A DNA stretch of 64,000 nt from UBA2040 sp041751955 (GTDB taxonomy: Bacteria > Bacteroidota > Bacteroidia > Flavobacteriales_D > Crocinitomicaceae): assembly GCA_041751955.1 (NCBI GenBank), contig JBGSIB010000054.1, positions 30,088 through 94,087 of the forward strand, written 5' to 3'. Shown in pieces: positions 1-7,883 of the stretch. How positions within the stretch are numbered: the stretch's first letter is position 1; every line of letters starts with the position of its first letter. The translations under genes were made by a program, and so were the position numbers. The notes under the pieces are model-generated. The model had not been told where the DNA came from. It worked only from the letters and a program-made list of their open reading frames with translations, and did not search any database.

Positions 1-1
1 T

Positions 2-151
2 TTAGCCTATGAAAAACATCCAGGTTATAGTTTTTCAGCCATGTGTAATAGAATGAATATCTATATCAAAAAGCTATCCGAAAAGTCGGCTAATCCCGTT
101 GCTGAAGAAACAACAACCGAAGAAATCGAAGAAGAATACGTCGAAGAATAA
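2..151 (+). CDS. C-terminal end of an unidentified protein (cut by window edge)
   Basis: An open frame enters from the left edge and ends at TAA 149-151, leaving 49 residues. The visible part begins LAYEKHPGYSFSAMCNRMN, continues with a basic stretch (IYIKKLSEKS) and ends in a very acidic tail rich in Glu and Thr (…TTTEEIEEEYVEE). I do not recognise the family. It is followed by a convergent gene on the other strand 28 bp away. Called coding because the frame stays open to the window edge and the amino-acid usage resembles the neighbouring genes. Confidence 0.55.
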   Translation, partial: LAYEKHPGYSFSAMCNRMNIYIKKLSEKSANPVAEETTTEEIEEEYVEE

Positions 152-179
152 CCGTTAACCGCCAGCAGCCAAAAGCCAC

Positions 180-788
180 CTACATCTTCACCTTTAAAAA
201 CCCAAAAGGAATATGCTCACAAAGCGTTTCCATTTTAGCGTCGTATTCCTTCGCACCAATGATGATTTGACATTTCGGCAAACTATCCCCAAGCCTTGTC
301 AAATAAGCCAAATTATGACCTTTGAGCGTCAAATTCACATCGTCTATTACAAATAACTTCAACATATTAAGATTCAATCCGCTTTGGATGTATAAATCAT
401 AAATGCGTTTTGTTGTGCCAACAATGATTTCCGTTCCGTCAAAAATATCGTTTCGCTGCTGGATTTGATGTCCGCGTTCGTGAGCAAGATCGATGGTTAA
501 ATCCATATGTCTTGCCCATGCCTTCATTTCTTCGTGACGTTTAACTGCTTCATCGTCGTTTGCACAAATCAAAATTACGCGTGGCGAACCTTCCTGAGGC
601 TCAGGTACCTTGAACAAACTCGTCATGACCATCAAAGTGGAAAACCCTTTGCCATCGTCGTTTAGTACGATGAGATTTTTCCCTTCACGAATTTTCTGAA
701 AAAGATTAGCCTGCGCAGGCGTAAAATCCTCAAAACCTGAATGCAACAAATTTTCAACCAGTGTATCTTGTAATTTCTTGAAAGCCAT
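180..788 (-). CDS. degenerate single-domain DEAD-box helicase-like protein
   Basis: The 202-residue product resembles the first RecA-like domain of DEAD-box RNA helicases. It starts with a Q-motif-like stretch (GFEDFTPAQANLFQKI, about residues 18-33), then a Walker-A position reading NDDGKGFST instead of AxxGxGKT, GTTKR (about 125) where helicases have TPGR, VIDDVN (about 147) where they have DEAD, and IIGAKE where SAT is expected. The second helicase domain is absent altogether, so ATP hydrolysis and unwinding are unlikely. The order and spacing of the altered motifs still match the family. It may be an RNA- or partner-binding relic domain retained by selection, since the frame is intact. 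An octamer tandem repeat lies just upstream. Confidence 0.7.
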   Translation of the reverse strand: MAFKKLQDTLVENLLHSGFEDFTPAQANLFQKIREGKNLIVLNDDGKGFSTLMVMTSLFKVPEPQEGSPRVILICANDDEAVKRHEEMKAWARHMDLTIDLAHERGHQIQQRNDIFDGTEIIVGTTKRIYDLYIQSGLNLNMLKLFVIDDVNLTLKGHNLAYLTRLGDSLPKCQIIIGAKEYDAKMETLCEHIPFGFLKVKM

Positions 789-824
789 TTATTTATCTTG
801 TTATGTCTATATTTTTTAACTCCT

Positions 825-904
825 GTCCTAAAGTCCTAAAGTCCTAAAGTCCTAAAGTCCTAAAGTCCTAAAGTCCTATCGTCTTAATGTCCCAAAATCC
901 TAAA
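825..904. repeat. octamer tandem repeat, unit GTCCTAAA
   Basis: Six perfect head-to-tail copies of GTCCTAAA (825-872) are followed by four decaying copies (GTCCTATC, GTCTTAAT, GTCCCAAA, ATCCTAAA) up to 904. It fills the space between the start of the degenerate helicase and the end of the mazG-type gene. There are no spacers, so it is not a CRISPR. Similar short words (GTCAAAA, GTCCAAAA) recur in other intergenic repeats of this window. Confidence 0.9.
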
Positions 905-907
905 ATC

Positions 908-1237
908 TCAACTATTCAATTTCTCATTCCCCTTATGTCGATCAGCGTCCCGCTCCGTCTTCTTCTCCAAATTCTTTTTCAAAGCTTCTTCCAAATCCAC
1001 TCCAGTTTGATTAGCGAGACAAATCAAAACAAACAAAACGTCTGCCAATTCGTCGCCTAAATCTTTATTTTTATCCGATTCTTTTTCGCTTTGTTCACCA
1101 TAACGACGAGCAATAATTCGCGCCACTTCGCCAACTTCTTCCATCAACATCGCCATATTCGTCAGTTCATTAAAATACCGAACTCCGACTTCTTTGATCC
1201 ACTTGTCAACTATATCTTGCGCCTCTTTTATTTCCAT
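908..1237 (-). CDS. MazG-type nucleoside triphosphate pyrophosphohydrolase
   Basis: A 109-residue all-alpha NTP-PPase of the MazG superfamily, which cleaves NTPs or dNTPs to the monophosphate plus pyrophosphate (house-cleaning of abnormal nucleotides). The metal-binding signature is visible: EEVGEVAR (about residues 33-40, EExxE) and DLGDELADVLF (about 59-69, ExxD). At about 110 residues it matches the short single-domain members rather than the two-domain E. coli MazG. It lies 6 bp downstream of dtd on the same strand and is probably co-transcribed with rsgA and dtd. The exact substrate cannot be read from the sequence. Confidence 0.85.
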   Translation of the reverse strand: MEIKEAQDIVDKWIKEVGVRYFNELTNMAMLMEEVGEVARIIARRYGEQSEKESDKNKDLGDELADVLFVLICLANQTGVDLEEALKKNLEKKTERDADRHKGNEKLNS

Positions 1238-1243
1238 TTTCCT

Positions 1244-1696
1244 CTATTCTTTGTTTTTCGAATCCAAACAAATCGTCACAGGCCCATCATTCAAAAGACT
1301 TACTTTCATGTCAGCTCCAAATTCTCCAGTTTGCACTTTTCTCGAAAGTTGATGTTTCGCTTTAGAAATAAACTCCTCATACAAAGGTATAGCAATTTCT
1401 GGGCGAGCAGCCTTAATAAAACTCGGTCGATTCCCTTTTTTTGTAGAGGCATGTAAAGTAAATTGACTGATAATCAGCATTTCACCATTTTGCTCTAATA
1501 AACTTTCGTTCATTTTTCCTTCGGAATCTGAGAAAATACGCATTTGGGTTATTTTACCAAGTAACCAATCATTGTCACTTGAATTGTCTTCACTTTCGAT
1601 ACCGAGAAGAACCAAAAGTCCTTTTTGAATCTGTCCGACAATTTTCCCGTCGATTTCGACAGAAGCTTGGCAAACGCGTTGGATTACAGCTCTCAT
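1244..1696 (-). CDS. dtd: D-aminoacyl-tRNA deacylase
   Basis: A 150-residue DTD enzyme that hydrolyses D-aminoacyl-tRNA (and Gly-tRNA-Ala), keeping D-amino acids out of translation. It starts MRAVIQRV, carries the SQFTL motif (about residues 77-81) and the NDGPVT motif (about 136-141) with the Gly-cisPro pair that discriminates chirality. Length is exactly typical. The start codon overlaps the last 4 bases of rsgA (ATGA), indicating translational coupling, and mazG-type follows 6 bp downstream. Confidence 0.95.
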   Translation of the reverse strand: MRAVIQRVCQASVEIDGKIVGQIQKGLLVLLGIESEDNSSDNDWLLGKITQMRIFSDSEGKMNESLLEQNGEMLIISQFTLHASTKKGNRPSFIKAARPEIAIPLYEEFISKAKHQLSRKVQTGEFGADMKVSLLNDGPVTICLDSKNKE

Positions 1697-2643
1697 CCGT
1701 ATATGTCTTTACGATACGATTCACTGGCATCTTCGTGCATCATCACCCAATAACTTTCATAACGACTTTCAGCAATTTCACCATGTTCAACAGCATCTTT
1801 CACCGCACATTTGGGTTCGTTGATGTGTTGGCAATTATTGAATTTACATTGATCCATCAAAGCCCGCATTTCTGGGTAATAATGTGCTATATGTTCCTTT
1901 TCTAAATCTATGATTCCGAAGGCTCGAATACCAGGTGTATCCACTATAAATCCGCCTGAAGTAAGGGGAAACATTTCGGCAAAAGTCGTGGTGTGTTGAC
2001 CTTGTGCATGCGCTTTCGATATTTCTCCAATTCTTGCTGAAAGTTCAGTATCTATCGAATTAATTAAAGAACTTTTTCCAACGCCAGAATGACCGCCAAT
2101 CATGACCTGTTTTCCTTTGATTTCTGCTTTCAAAAATTCTACTGAATCTTTATCAAAAGTCGAAACTTTGTGACAGGGATAACCAATGGCTTCATATTTT
2201 TCAATATAGGCATCGATTTTCTCCATGTCTTTTTCATTGTACTGATCAATTTTATTAAAAAGCAAAGAAACGGGAATGCGGAACGATTCTGCTGAAACCA
2301 AAAAACGGTCAATAAAAGCCAAATGTGTATCAGGAGAATGAATGGTTACCATCAAATAGGCTCTGTCAACATTCGCGGCGAGAATCTGCATTTGCTTGCT
2401 CAGATTCGTCGATTTACGAACTATATAATTTCGTCTCGGTTCAACACCCACAATCATTCCACGATTCTCATCATCGCGCTCTGGAGAAAGAATCACTTCA
2501 TCACCCACCGCAACGGGATTAGTTGTTTTCAAACCAGCCATACGGATTTTACCACGCAAACGGCATACGATCATTTCACCGCCTTCCTCCAGCACATTGT
2601 ACCATTTCCCGGTAGATTTTAAAACTTTTCCTTTGGTTATCAT
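1693..2643 (-). CDS. rsgA: ribosome small subunit-dependent GTPase A
   Basis: A 316-residue circularly permuted GTPase that acts in late 30S subunit maturation. The G motifs appear in the permuted order: NKID (G4) at 130-133, GHSGVGKSS (G1) at 184-192, then DTPG (G3) at 235-238. An N-terminal OB-fold comes first and the C-terminal zinc finger supplies C266, C271, H273 and C279. It is the first gene of the rsgA-dtd-mazG group, with a 4-bp overlap to dtd. A consensus -7 element sits only 7 bp before the ATG, so the mRNA leader must be very short. Confidence 0.96.
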   Translation of the reverse strand: MITKGKVLKSTGKWYNVLEEGGEMIVCRLRGKIRMAGLKTTNPVAVGDEVILSPERDDENRGMIVGVEPRRNYIVRKSTNLSKQMQILAANVDRAYLMVTIHSPDTHLAFIDRFLVSAESFRIPVSLLFNKIDQYNEKDMEKIDAYIEKYEAIGYPCHKVSTFDKDSVEFLKAEIKGKQVMIGGHSGVGKSSLINSIDTELSARIGEISKAHAQGQHTTTFAEMFPLTSGGFIVDTPGIRAFGIIDLEKEHIAHYYPEMRALMDQCKFNNCQHINEPKCAVKDAVEHGEIAESRYESYWVMMHEDASESYRKDIYG

Positions 2644-2650
2644 TCGCCCG

Positions 2651-2658
2651 CAAAGATA
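2651..2658 (-). promoter_or_regulatory. -7 promoter element of rsgA
   Basis: Read on the minus strand the sequence is TATCTTTG, a perfect match to the Bacteroidota -7 box TAnnTTTG. It ends 7 bp before the rsgA ATG, implying a leaderless or nearly leaderless transcript. No clear TTG -33 box was identified. Confidence 0.6.
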
Positions 2659-2715
2659 CTTCTTTCCTTCGTTATTTCACCCCTCATCCTTTTTCCCCCA
2701 ACCCACAAACCGCCA

Positions 2716-2768
2716 ACCGCCAAAGCGCAGCGTCCCAAAAGTCAAAAGTCAAAAGTCAAAAGCCAAAA
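2716..2768. repeat. short member of the intergenic repeat family plus GTCAAAA heptamer tandem
   Basis: The text CAAAGCGCAGCGTCCCAAAA resembles the right arm of the larger repeats at 10704 and 48258 (AGCGCAGCGGTCCAAAA). It is followed by three exact GTCAAAA heptamers (2741-2761) and one variant, GCCAAAA. It lies between the divergent rsgA and gldA-like promoters. Confidence 0.6.
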
Positions 2769-2798
2769 CCCACCTACCACAATAACAACGTTTTTCAT

Positions 2799-2806
2799 TA
2801 TCTTCG
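2799..2806 (+). promoter_or_regulatory. -7 promoter element of gldA-like gene
   Basis: TATCTTCG differs by one base from TAnnTTTG and lies 18 bp upstream of the ATG at 2825. Confidence 0.45.
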
Positions 2807-2824
2807 CGCCTCAAACGCAAACAC

Positions 2825-3730
2825 ATGTCAATCGAGGTTACAAATCTGACCAAATACTACGGCGAACAGTCCGCCGTGAACAATATCACATTCGAAGTGA
2901 AAAAAGGAGAAATTGTTGGATTTTTAGGTCCAAATGGTGCTGGAAAATCGACAACGATGAAAATCATAACAGGCTTTATTCCAGCCACATCAGGCGAGGT
3001 AAAAGTTTGTGGATTGCCCGTTTCTGTTGATACCTTGGAGACCCGAAGACTGATTGGTTATTTGCCGGAAAACAATCCGCTGTACACCGACATGTATGTC
3101 AAAGAATATCTGGCTTTCGTAGCGAATATCTACAAAGTAAAAAATGTGAAAGATCGCGTGGCAGAAATGATCAAAGCGGTTGGTTTGGAAATAGAACAAA
3201 ACAAAAAAATTGGCGCACTTTCAAAAGGATATCGTCAGCGCGTTGGTTTAGCGCAAGCCATCATACACGATCCAGAAGTATTGATTTTGGATGAACCAAC
3301 TTCAGGTCTTGATCCCAATCAATTGGTCGAAATACGTGAATTGATTAAGAAAATCGGGAAAGAAAAAACGGTTATGCTTTCAACGCATATCATGCAAGAA
3401 GTGGAAGCAATTTGTGACCGTGTTGTGATCATCAATCGTGGAGAAATAGTAGCCGATGGTAAACCAAATGAACTCGATTTAGACAACAAAGTAGTTACCG
3501 TTTATGCTGAATTTGAAGGAGAAATTCCTCGAAATAAATTGCAAAAAATTCCTCAAGTTCGTAAAGTAGAAAAAGTAGGTGAAGGTTGGTTATTTGAAGG
3601 TTCGGCAGATTCGAACTTGAAAAAACAAATCGCTCAATTCGCTCAAGAAAACAAATTACTCGTGCTTACCTTAAAAGTGGAAGAGAAACGATTAGAGGAA
3701 GTGTTTAAAGAATTGACAACGAATAAATAA
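2825..3730 (+). CDS. gldA: ABC transporter ATP-binding protein, GldA-like
   Basis: A 301-residue ABC ATPase. Walker A is GPNGAGKST (35-43), the signature is LSKGYRQ (132-138, a Gly-Tyr variant of LSGGQ), Walker B VLILDEP (152-158) and the H-loop is in STHIM. A C-terminal extension of about 90 residues follows the ATPase core, as in GldA, the gliding-motility ATPase of Flavobacteria that works with GldF and GldG permeases. No permease gene is adjacent here, so the symbol rests on protein resemblance (SIEVTNLTKYYGEQ start, overall length). It could be another ABC-2 type exporter ATPase. Confidence 0.75.
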   Translation: MSIEVTNLTKYYGEQSAVNNITFEVKKGEIVGFLGPNGAGKSTTMKIITGFIPATSGEVKVCGLPVSVDTLETRRLIGYLPENNPLYTDMYVKEYLAFVANIYKVKNVKDRVAEMIKAVGLEIEQNKKIGALSKGYRQRVGLAQAIIHDPEVLILDEPTSGLDPNQLVEIRELIKKIGKEKTVMLSTHIMQEVEAICDRVVIINRGEIVADGKPNELDLDNKVVTVYAEFEGEIPRNKLQKIPQVRKVEKVGEGWLFEGSADSNLKKQIAQFAQENKLLVLTLKVEEKRLEEVFKELTTNK

Positions 3731-3817
3731 TCTCGAAAAACGAGGAAAATCTATCACGAATCTTTAGTCCCAAACCAATCTTTATAGGTTCGTACAAATA
3801 AGGGGCAATTATTTTTT

Positions 3818-3848
3818 TTGGGGTTGAATATGTGATAACCTATATTTG
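3818..3848 (+). promoter_or_regulatory. promoter of the haloperoxidase gene
   Basis: TTG at 3818-3820 and TATATTTG at 3841-3848 are separated by 20 bp, matching the Bacteroidota -33/-7 arrangement. The -7 box ends 14 bp before the ATG at 3863. Confidence 0.7.
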
Positions 3849-3862
3849 CTTAAAATTCAACA

Positions 3863-5407
3863 ATGAAAACACTTATCTTTCTGTTTACAACACTGTTTAT
3901 CAATAGTTTGAATGCACAACAAGCAGATGGTTTTTCATCTGAAATTCCAAATAAATATATTGGCTTCGTATTGAAGTTAACGCAAGAAACACCAGGTTTC
4001 ACACCTCCAGTGGCTTCAAGAGCCTACGGTTATACAGGTTTGGCCTTTTATGAATCTATCGTTGAAGGAATTCCTTCGAAGGTTAGTTTGGTTAATAAAA
4101 TCGCTCAATTTCAATCGATTACAACAACGAATTCAGGTTCTGTTTATCATTGGCCAACAGTAGCGAATAATACTTTGGCTGGAATAATTGATAGCATGTG
4201 GGCAAATGCTAGTCAAGTCAATAAAGATTCTTTGTTGGCAATAAAGAATTCGTACAACCTTCTTTTTCAATCGCAGCTTTCAGCAACAGTTTTCGCCGAT
4301 TCAAAAGCTTTTGGAGAAAGTATAGCCAATGATGTATTTCAATATTCGAAAACAGATGGTTCTCATCTTGCATACACTTCAAATTTCCCAACTTCTTATT
4401 CACCTCCAGTTGCGGCAGGATTATGGGTGCCGTTGCTAGGTCAAAGTGCATTGCAACCGTATTGGGGAAATGCACGACCTTTCATGTTAGCGAATACAGC
4501 GAATGTGATTCCAGGTCCACCGCCACCATTCTCTACGGATGTAAGTTCAGTATTTTACAGTTATGCAAATGACGTTTACGCACAAAGTTTTATCAATACC
4601 CCAGATCAAATAACGATTGCGCAATATTGGGCAGATGGAGGTGGGACAATTACTCCTCCGGGTCACAGCTTGGCCATGCTTCGAAATATTTTGATACATG
4701 AAAATGCTAATCTAGAAACGGCTTCAATTCAATATGCTAAAATGGGAATGGCGCTTTCTGACGCATTTCGGGCTTGTTGGAAAACTAAATACTTGTACAA
4801 TTGCATCCGTCCAATTGCCTATATTAATGACAATATCGATGCTGCTTGGGTTCCATTGGTGGCAACACCACCTTTTCCAGAATATTCAAGCGGACATTCT
4901 ACGCAATCTGGTGCCATGAGTGAAATATTGGAATCTTATTTGGGAAATTCATATGCATTCATCGACAGCGCACACGGAAGTAATTTTGGAGGACCTAGAA
5001 GTTTTAATTCTTTTGATGAGGCTGCCGAAGAAGCGGCAATTTCCAGATTATATGGTGGAATTCACTTTGAATTTGGGAACGAATCGGGATTAACAACGGG
5101 TCGAAAAGTAGGTGCGAATATCAATGCATTGTTCAACAATTTGACTTCAAGTTTAGATGAAAATGTAAATGCATCTTTACAAGTTGAACTTTACCCCAAT
5201 CCGGCCGAAAATGAAATTCAAGTCAGAATGGATGGATTTGAAAATTATACGATTGAAATTTTCAATTTGATGGGCCAAAGTATGTATGTAACGAATAATA
5301 GTTCTGGTAAAATTGATGTAAGTAATTTATCTCCAGGAATGTATCAAGTTTTAGTAACTGATGCACAAATGACTACAAGAGTTTTAAAGAATTTCGTGAA
5401 AAAGTAA
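3863..5407 (+). CDS. secreted vanadium-dependent haloperoxidase-type protein with T9SS tail
   Basis: A 514-residue protein with a signal peptide (MKTLIFLFTTLFINSLNAQ). The core has the phosphate/vanadate-binding triad of vanadium haloperoxidases and PAP2 phosphatases: KYLYNCIRP (K309, R316), SSGH (342-345) and SRLYGGIH (S394, R395, H401), in the right order and spacing. The last 75 residues form a T9SS type A sorting domain (ELYPNPAENE, then SPGMYQVLV and a basic end). It is therefore predicted to be exported and attached at the cell surface or released. Halide oxidation versus acid phosphatase activity cannot be separated from sequence alone. It appears monocistronic with its own promoter. 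Confidence 0.85.
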   Translation: MKTLIFLFTTLFINSLNAQQADGFSSEIPNKYIGFVLKLTQETPGFTPPVASRAYGYTGLAFYESIVEGIPSKVSLVNKIAQFQSITTTNSGSVYHWPTVANNTLAGIIDSMWANASQVNKDSLLAIKNSYNLLFQSQLSATVFADSKAFGESIANDVFQYSKTDGSHLAYTSNFPTSYSPPVAAGLWVPLLGQSALQPYWGNARPFMLANTANVIPGPPPPFSTDVSSVFYSYANDVYAQSFINTPDQITIAQYWADGGGTITPPGHSLAMLRNILIHENANLETASIQYAKMGMALSDAFRACWKTKYLYNCIRPIAYINDNIDAAWVPLVATPPFPEYSSGHSTQSGAMSEILESYLGNSYAFIDSAHGSNFGGPRSFNSFDEAAEEAAISRLYGGIHFEFGNESGLTTGRKVGANINALFNNLTSSLDENVNASLQVELYPNPAENEIQVRMDGFENYTIEIFNLMGQSMYVTNNSSGKIDVSNLSPGMYQVLVTDAQMTTRVLKNFVKK

Positions 5408-5426
5408 TTCATCTCTCCTTATTTCG

Positions 5427-5519
5427 TTATAAAATAACCGGTCTTCCTGTTTTCAAAAAAGCTGGTGGATCTTTGGTGTAAATTTCCTTGAGCTCAAGCG
5501 GACGGATTTCCTTCCCCAT
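5427..5519 (-). CDS. possible 30-residue small protein or gene remnant
   Basis: A short frame from ATG (5517-5519) to TAA (5427-5429) encodes 30 residues beginning MGKEIRPLELKEIYTKDP and ending AFLKTGRPVIL. The composition is protein-like and the frame is closed upstream by a stop five codons before the ATG. It lies in the gap between the haloperoxidase and tyrS. It may be a small protein, the tail of a decayed gene, or chance. Confidence 0.25.
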   Translation of the reverse strand: MGKEIRPLELKEIYTKDPPAFLKTGRPVIL

Positions 5520-5547
5520 TTTATGCAAGTTTTACGGGCTAATCTAT

Positions 5548-5555
5548 TATTTTTG
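5548..5555 (+). promoter_or_regulatory. -7 promoter element of tyrS
   Basis: TATTTTTG matches TAnnTTTG and lies 74 bp upstream of the chosen tyrS start, leaving room for a leader. Confidence 0.4.
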
Positions 5556-5629
5556 CACGCAAATGTTCGATATGTTGCAATAACTTTTATTACAGCTGGA
5601 TACTATTGAAACAAACAAAAAACAAAAAA

Positions 5630-6910
5630 ATGCCAAAGAATTTTATAGCAGAAATGCAATGGAGAGGAATGATTCACGACATGATGCCGGGAACAGAAGA
5701 AGCTTTAAACAAGCAAGTTCGTTCGGGATATATCGGTTTTGATCCTACCGCTGATTCTTTGCACGTTGGACATTTGGTGCAAATTATGACCTTGGTACAT
5801 TTCCAAAGAGCCGGACACAAACCTTTTGCTTTGGTTGGCGGAGCTACAGGAATGGTGGGCGATCCATCGGGAAAATCAGATGAAAGAAATTTGTTGGATG
5901 CGGAAACATTGAACCACAATGTGGAATGTGTGAAAGCACAATTGTCGCGGTTTTTGGATTTCAATGACAGCGAAACGGGCGCCGAAATGGTCAACAATTA
6001 CGATTGGTTCAAAAACATGAATTTCTTAGATTTTATTCGCGACGTTGGAAAGCACATTACTGTCAATTACATGATGGCGAAAGATTCCGTGAAAAAACGA
6101 TTGGAAACAGGACTTTCTTTTACCGAATTCTCTTACCAATTGGTACAAGGTTACGATTTCTATTGGTTAAACGAACACAAAAATTGTATCGTGCAGCTGG
6201 GTGGTTCCGATCAATGGGGAAATATCGTTACGGGAACAGAATTAATTCGTCGTAAAAGTGGAAACGAAGCTTATGCCGTTACAACACCGTTGATTAAAAA
6301 AGCCGATGGAACGAAGTTTGGAAAAACGGCTTCGGGTGCTGTATGGTTGGACAAAGACAGAACGTCGCCTTACGAATTTTACCAATTTTGGATGAATGCT
6401 AGCGACGCGGATTCTGAAAATTACATCAAAATATTTACACTTTTAGAGAAAGATACGATAGACTCAATTATTGCTGAACATCAAGCTGAACCGCACATGC
6501 GCAAATTGCAAAAATCGGTAGCGGAAGACATTACTGTGCGCGTTCATGGTCAAGAGGAATTGGATGCTGCAATTTCTGCGAGCAATATTCTCTTTGGAAA
6601 ATCAACAGCAGATGACTTGCGCAAACTTTCCGAAAAAGATTTCTTCTCTATTTTCGACGGAGTTCCTACCGCAGAAGTGGAACGTTCCGATATAGAAGCT
6701 GGCATGTCCATCATCGACGCACTTTCAGGAAAAACAGGTTTTCTAGCCTCCAACGGCGAAGCCAAGCGCGAATTAAAAGGAAATGCCATTTCAGTCAACA
6801 AGGAAAAAGTTGGCGAGGATTTTACGATCAGTACCGAAACCTTGATCAACGGCAAATATGTGCTATTGGGCAAGGGGAAGAAAAACAATTATATTTTGGT
6901 GGTGAGGTAA
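5630..6910 (+). CDS. tyrS: tyrosyl-tRNA synthetase
   Basis: Class I aminoacyl-tRNA synthetase charging tRNA-Tyr. HVGH (45-48) is the HIGH motif, KFGKT (about 230) is the KMSKS equivalent, and YDFYWLNEH and QLGGSDQWGN form the tyrosine pocket. A C-terminal S4-type RNA-binding domain ends the protein (GNAISVNKEKVG). I start at ATG 5630 (MPKNFIAEM, 426 residues); an in-frame TTG at 5606 would add only a Lys/Gln/Asn-rich octapeptide with no family support. Confidence 0.96.
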   Translation: MPKNFIAEMQWRGMIHDMMPGTEEALNKQVRSGYIGFDPTADSLHVGHLVQIMTLVHFQRAGHKPFALVGGATGMVGDPSGKSDERNLLDAETLNHNVECVKAQLSRFLDFNDSETGAEMVNNYDWFKNMNFLDFIRDVGKHITVNYMMAKDSVKKRLETGLSFTEFSYQLVQGYDFYWLNEHKNCIVQLGGSDQWGNIVTGTELIRRKSGNEAYAVTTPLIKKADGTKFGKTASGAVWLDKDRTSPYEFYQFWMNASDADSENYIKIFTLLEKDTIDSIIAEHQAEPHMRKLQKSVAEDITVRVHGQEELDAAISASNILFGKSTADDLRKLSEKDFFSIFDGVPTAEVERSDIEAGMSIIDALSGKTGFLASNGEAKRELKGNAISVNKEKVGEDFTISTETLINGKYVLLGKGKKNNYILVVR

Positions 6911-7025
6911 ATTTTACCTCGGGCAGTTCAGAGCTATTCCTCTTTTCGACATTCTTTATTCTCTAATATCTATTCTCAGTCACTTCGACTTCGACTTCGC
7001 TCTGTCTTCGTTTAAGTCTCTGCTC

Positions 7026-7760
7026 TCAATATTCGATTGCAAAAAGAAAAAGTCCTTGCCCAGGAGCAGACATACTCGCCGCACCACGATCCATTTTAGC
7101 CAAAATCGTTTTCATTTCAGAAGGTGGCATTTTTCCGTAACCGATATCGAGCAAAGTACCAACTGTCGCGCGAACCATATTCCGTAAAAAACGGTCGGCG
7201 GAAATTTCAAAATAGTAATTGCTTTGGTCAACTTGTACCCATTTCGCTTCAGAGACATCGCAAATATTTGTTTTAACATCCGTATGCAACTTTGAAAGTG
7301 AAGTAAAATATTGTTTTCCAATAAGATGCTGGCAAGCTTCATTCATTTTGTCAAAGTCCAACGGTGCATGAATGTAAACACTTCTGTCAAGAACAAATGG
7401 ATCTTTTGCCGTGTGAATAAAATAGCGATAGGTTCTTTTTTTGGCGTCAAAACGAGCATGCCAATCGGGTGCAACTTCTTTTATTCCCTTGATTACGATT
7501 TCATCGCCCACCATCCGATTGAGCTTGTAGTGCAAACTTTCAATATCCGTTTCTTTGGAAACATCGACGTGAAAATAATATTCACTCGCGTGAACACCGC
7601 TGTCCGTTCGGCCACAGCCAACAATAGGGTGCTCTTTCTGCCCGAGTAATTTGAACAAACAATCTTCTATGGTACTTTGCACAGAAACTTCGCGCGGCTG
7701 CCTTTGCCAACCATGAAAGGTCGTTCCTCGATATGCTATTTTAACGGCTAATCTTTTCAC
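7026..7760 (-). CDS. truA: tRNA pseudouridine(38-40) synthase
   Basis: A 244-residue TruA enzyme that isomerises uridines 38-40 of the anticodon stem-loop. The catalytic Asp is in GCGRTDSGVHA (about residues 48-58), preceded by GWQRQP and followed by RFLRNMVR (about 190), all standard TruA motifs. It is convergent with tyrS. Length is typical of the family. Confidence 0.95.
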   Translation of the reverse strand: MKRLAVKIAYRGTTFHGWQRQPREVSVQSTIEDCLFKLLGQKEHPIVGCGRTDSGVHASEYYFHVDVSKETDIESLHYKLNRMVGDEIVIKGIKEVAPDWHARFDAKKRTYRYFIHTAKDPFVLDRSVYIHAPLDFDKMNEACQHLIGKQYFTSLSKLHTDVKTNICDVSEAKWVQVDQSNYYFEISADRFLRNMVRATVGTLLDIGYGKMPPSEMKTILAKMDRGAASMSAPGQGLFLFAIEY

Positions 7761-7765
7761 AATTG

Positions 7766-7773
7766 CAAAACTA
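7766..7773 (-). promoter_or_regulatory. -7 promoter element of truA
   Basis: TAGTTTTG on the minus strand fits TAnnTTTG and ends 5 bp before the truA ATG, again suggesting a very short leader. Confidence 0.4.
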
Positions 7774-7857
7774 AGAATTTACATGTTGTATTTTTCACGA
7801 TTTCCTTCGGTTTCGTTCGTTCAACTTCTCAAACTTCCTTTTCGCTTCAAAATGTGA

Positions 7858-7865
7858 TATATTTG
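7858..7865 (+). promoter_or_regulatory. -7 promoter element of the LamG/repeat protein
   Basis: TATATTTG fits TAnnTTTG and lies 18 bp before the ATG at 7884. It also argues against starting translation at 7854, which would sit inside the promoter. Confidence 0.55.
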
Positions 7866-7883
7866 AAAATCAAATTATACACT

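Noticed and set aside
825..904. Possible CRISPR array
   Set aside because: The octamer units are contiguous with no unique spacers and no cas genes are nearby.
5606..5629. TTG start eight codons upstream of tyrS
   Set aside because: The extension is Lys/Gln/Asn-rich and not part of the conserved synthetase start.
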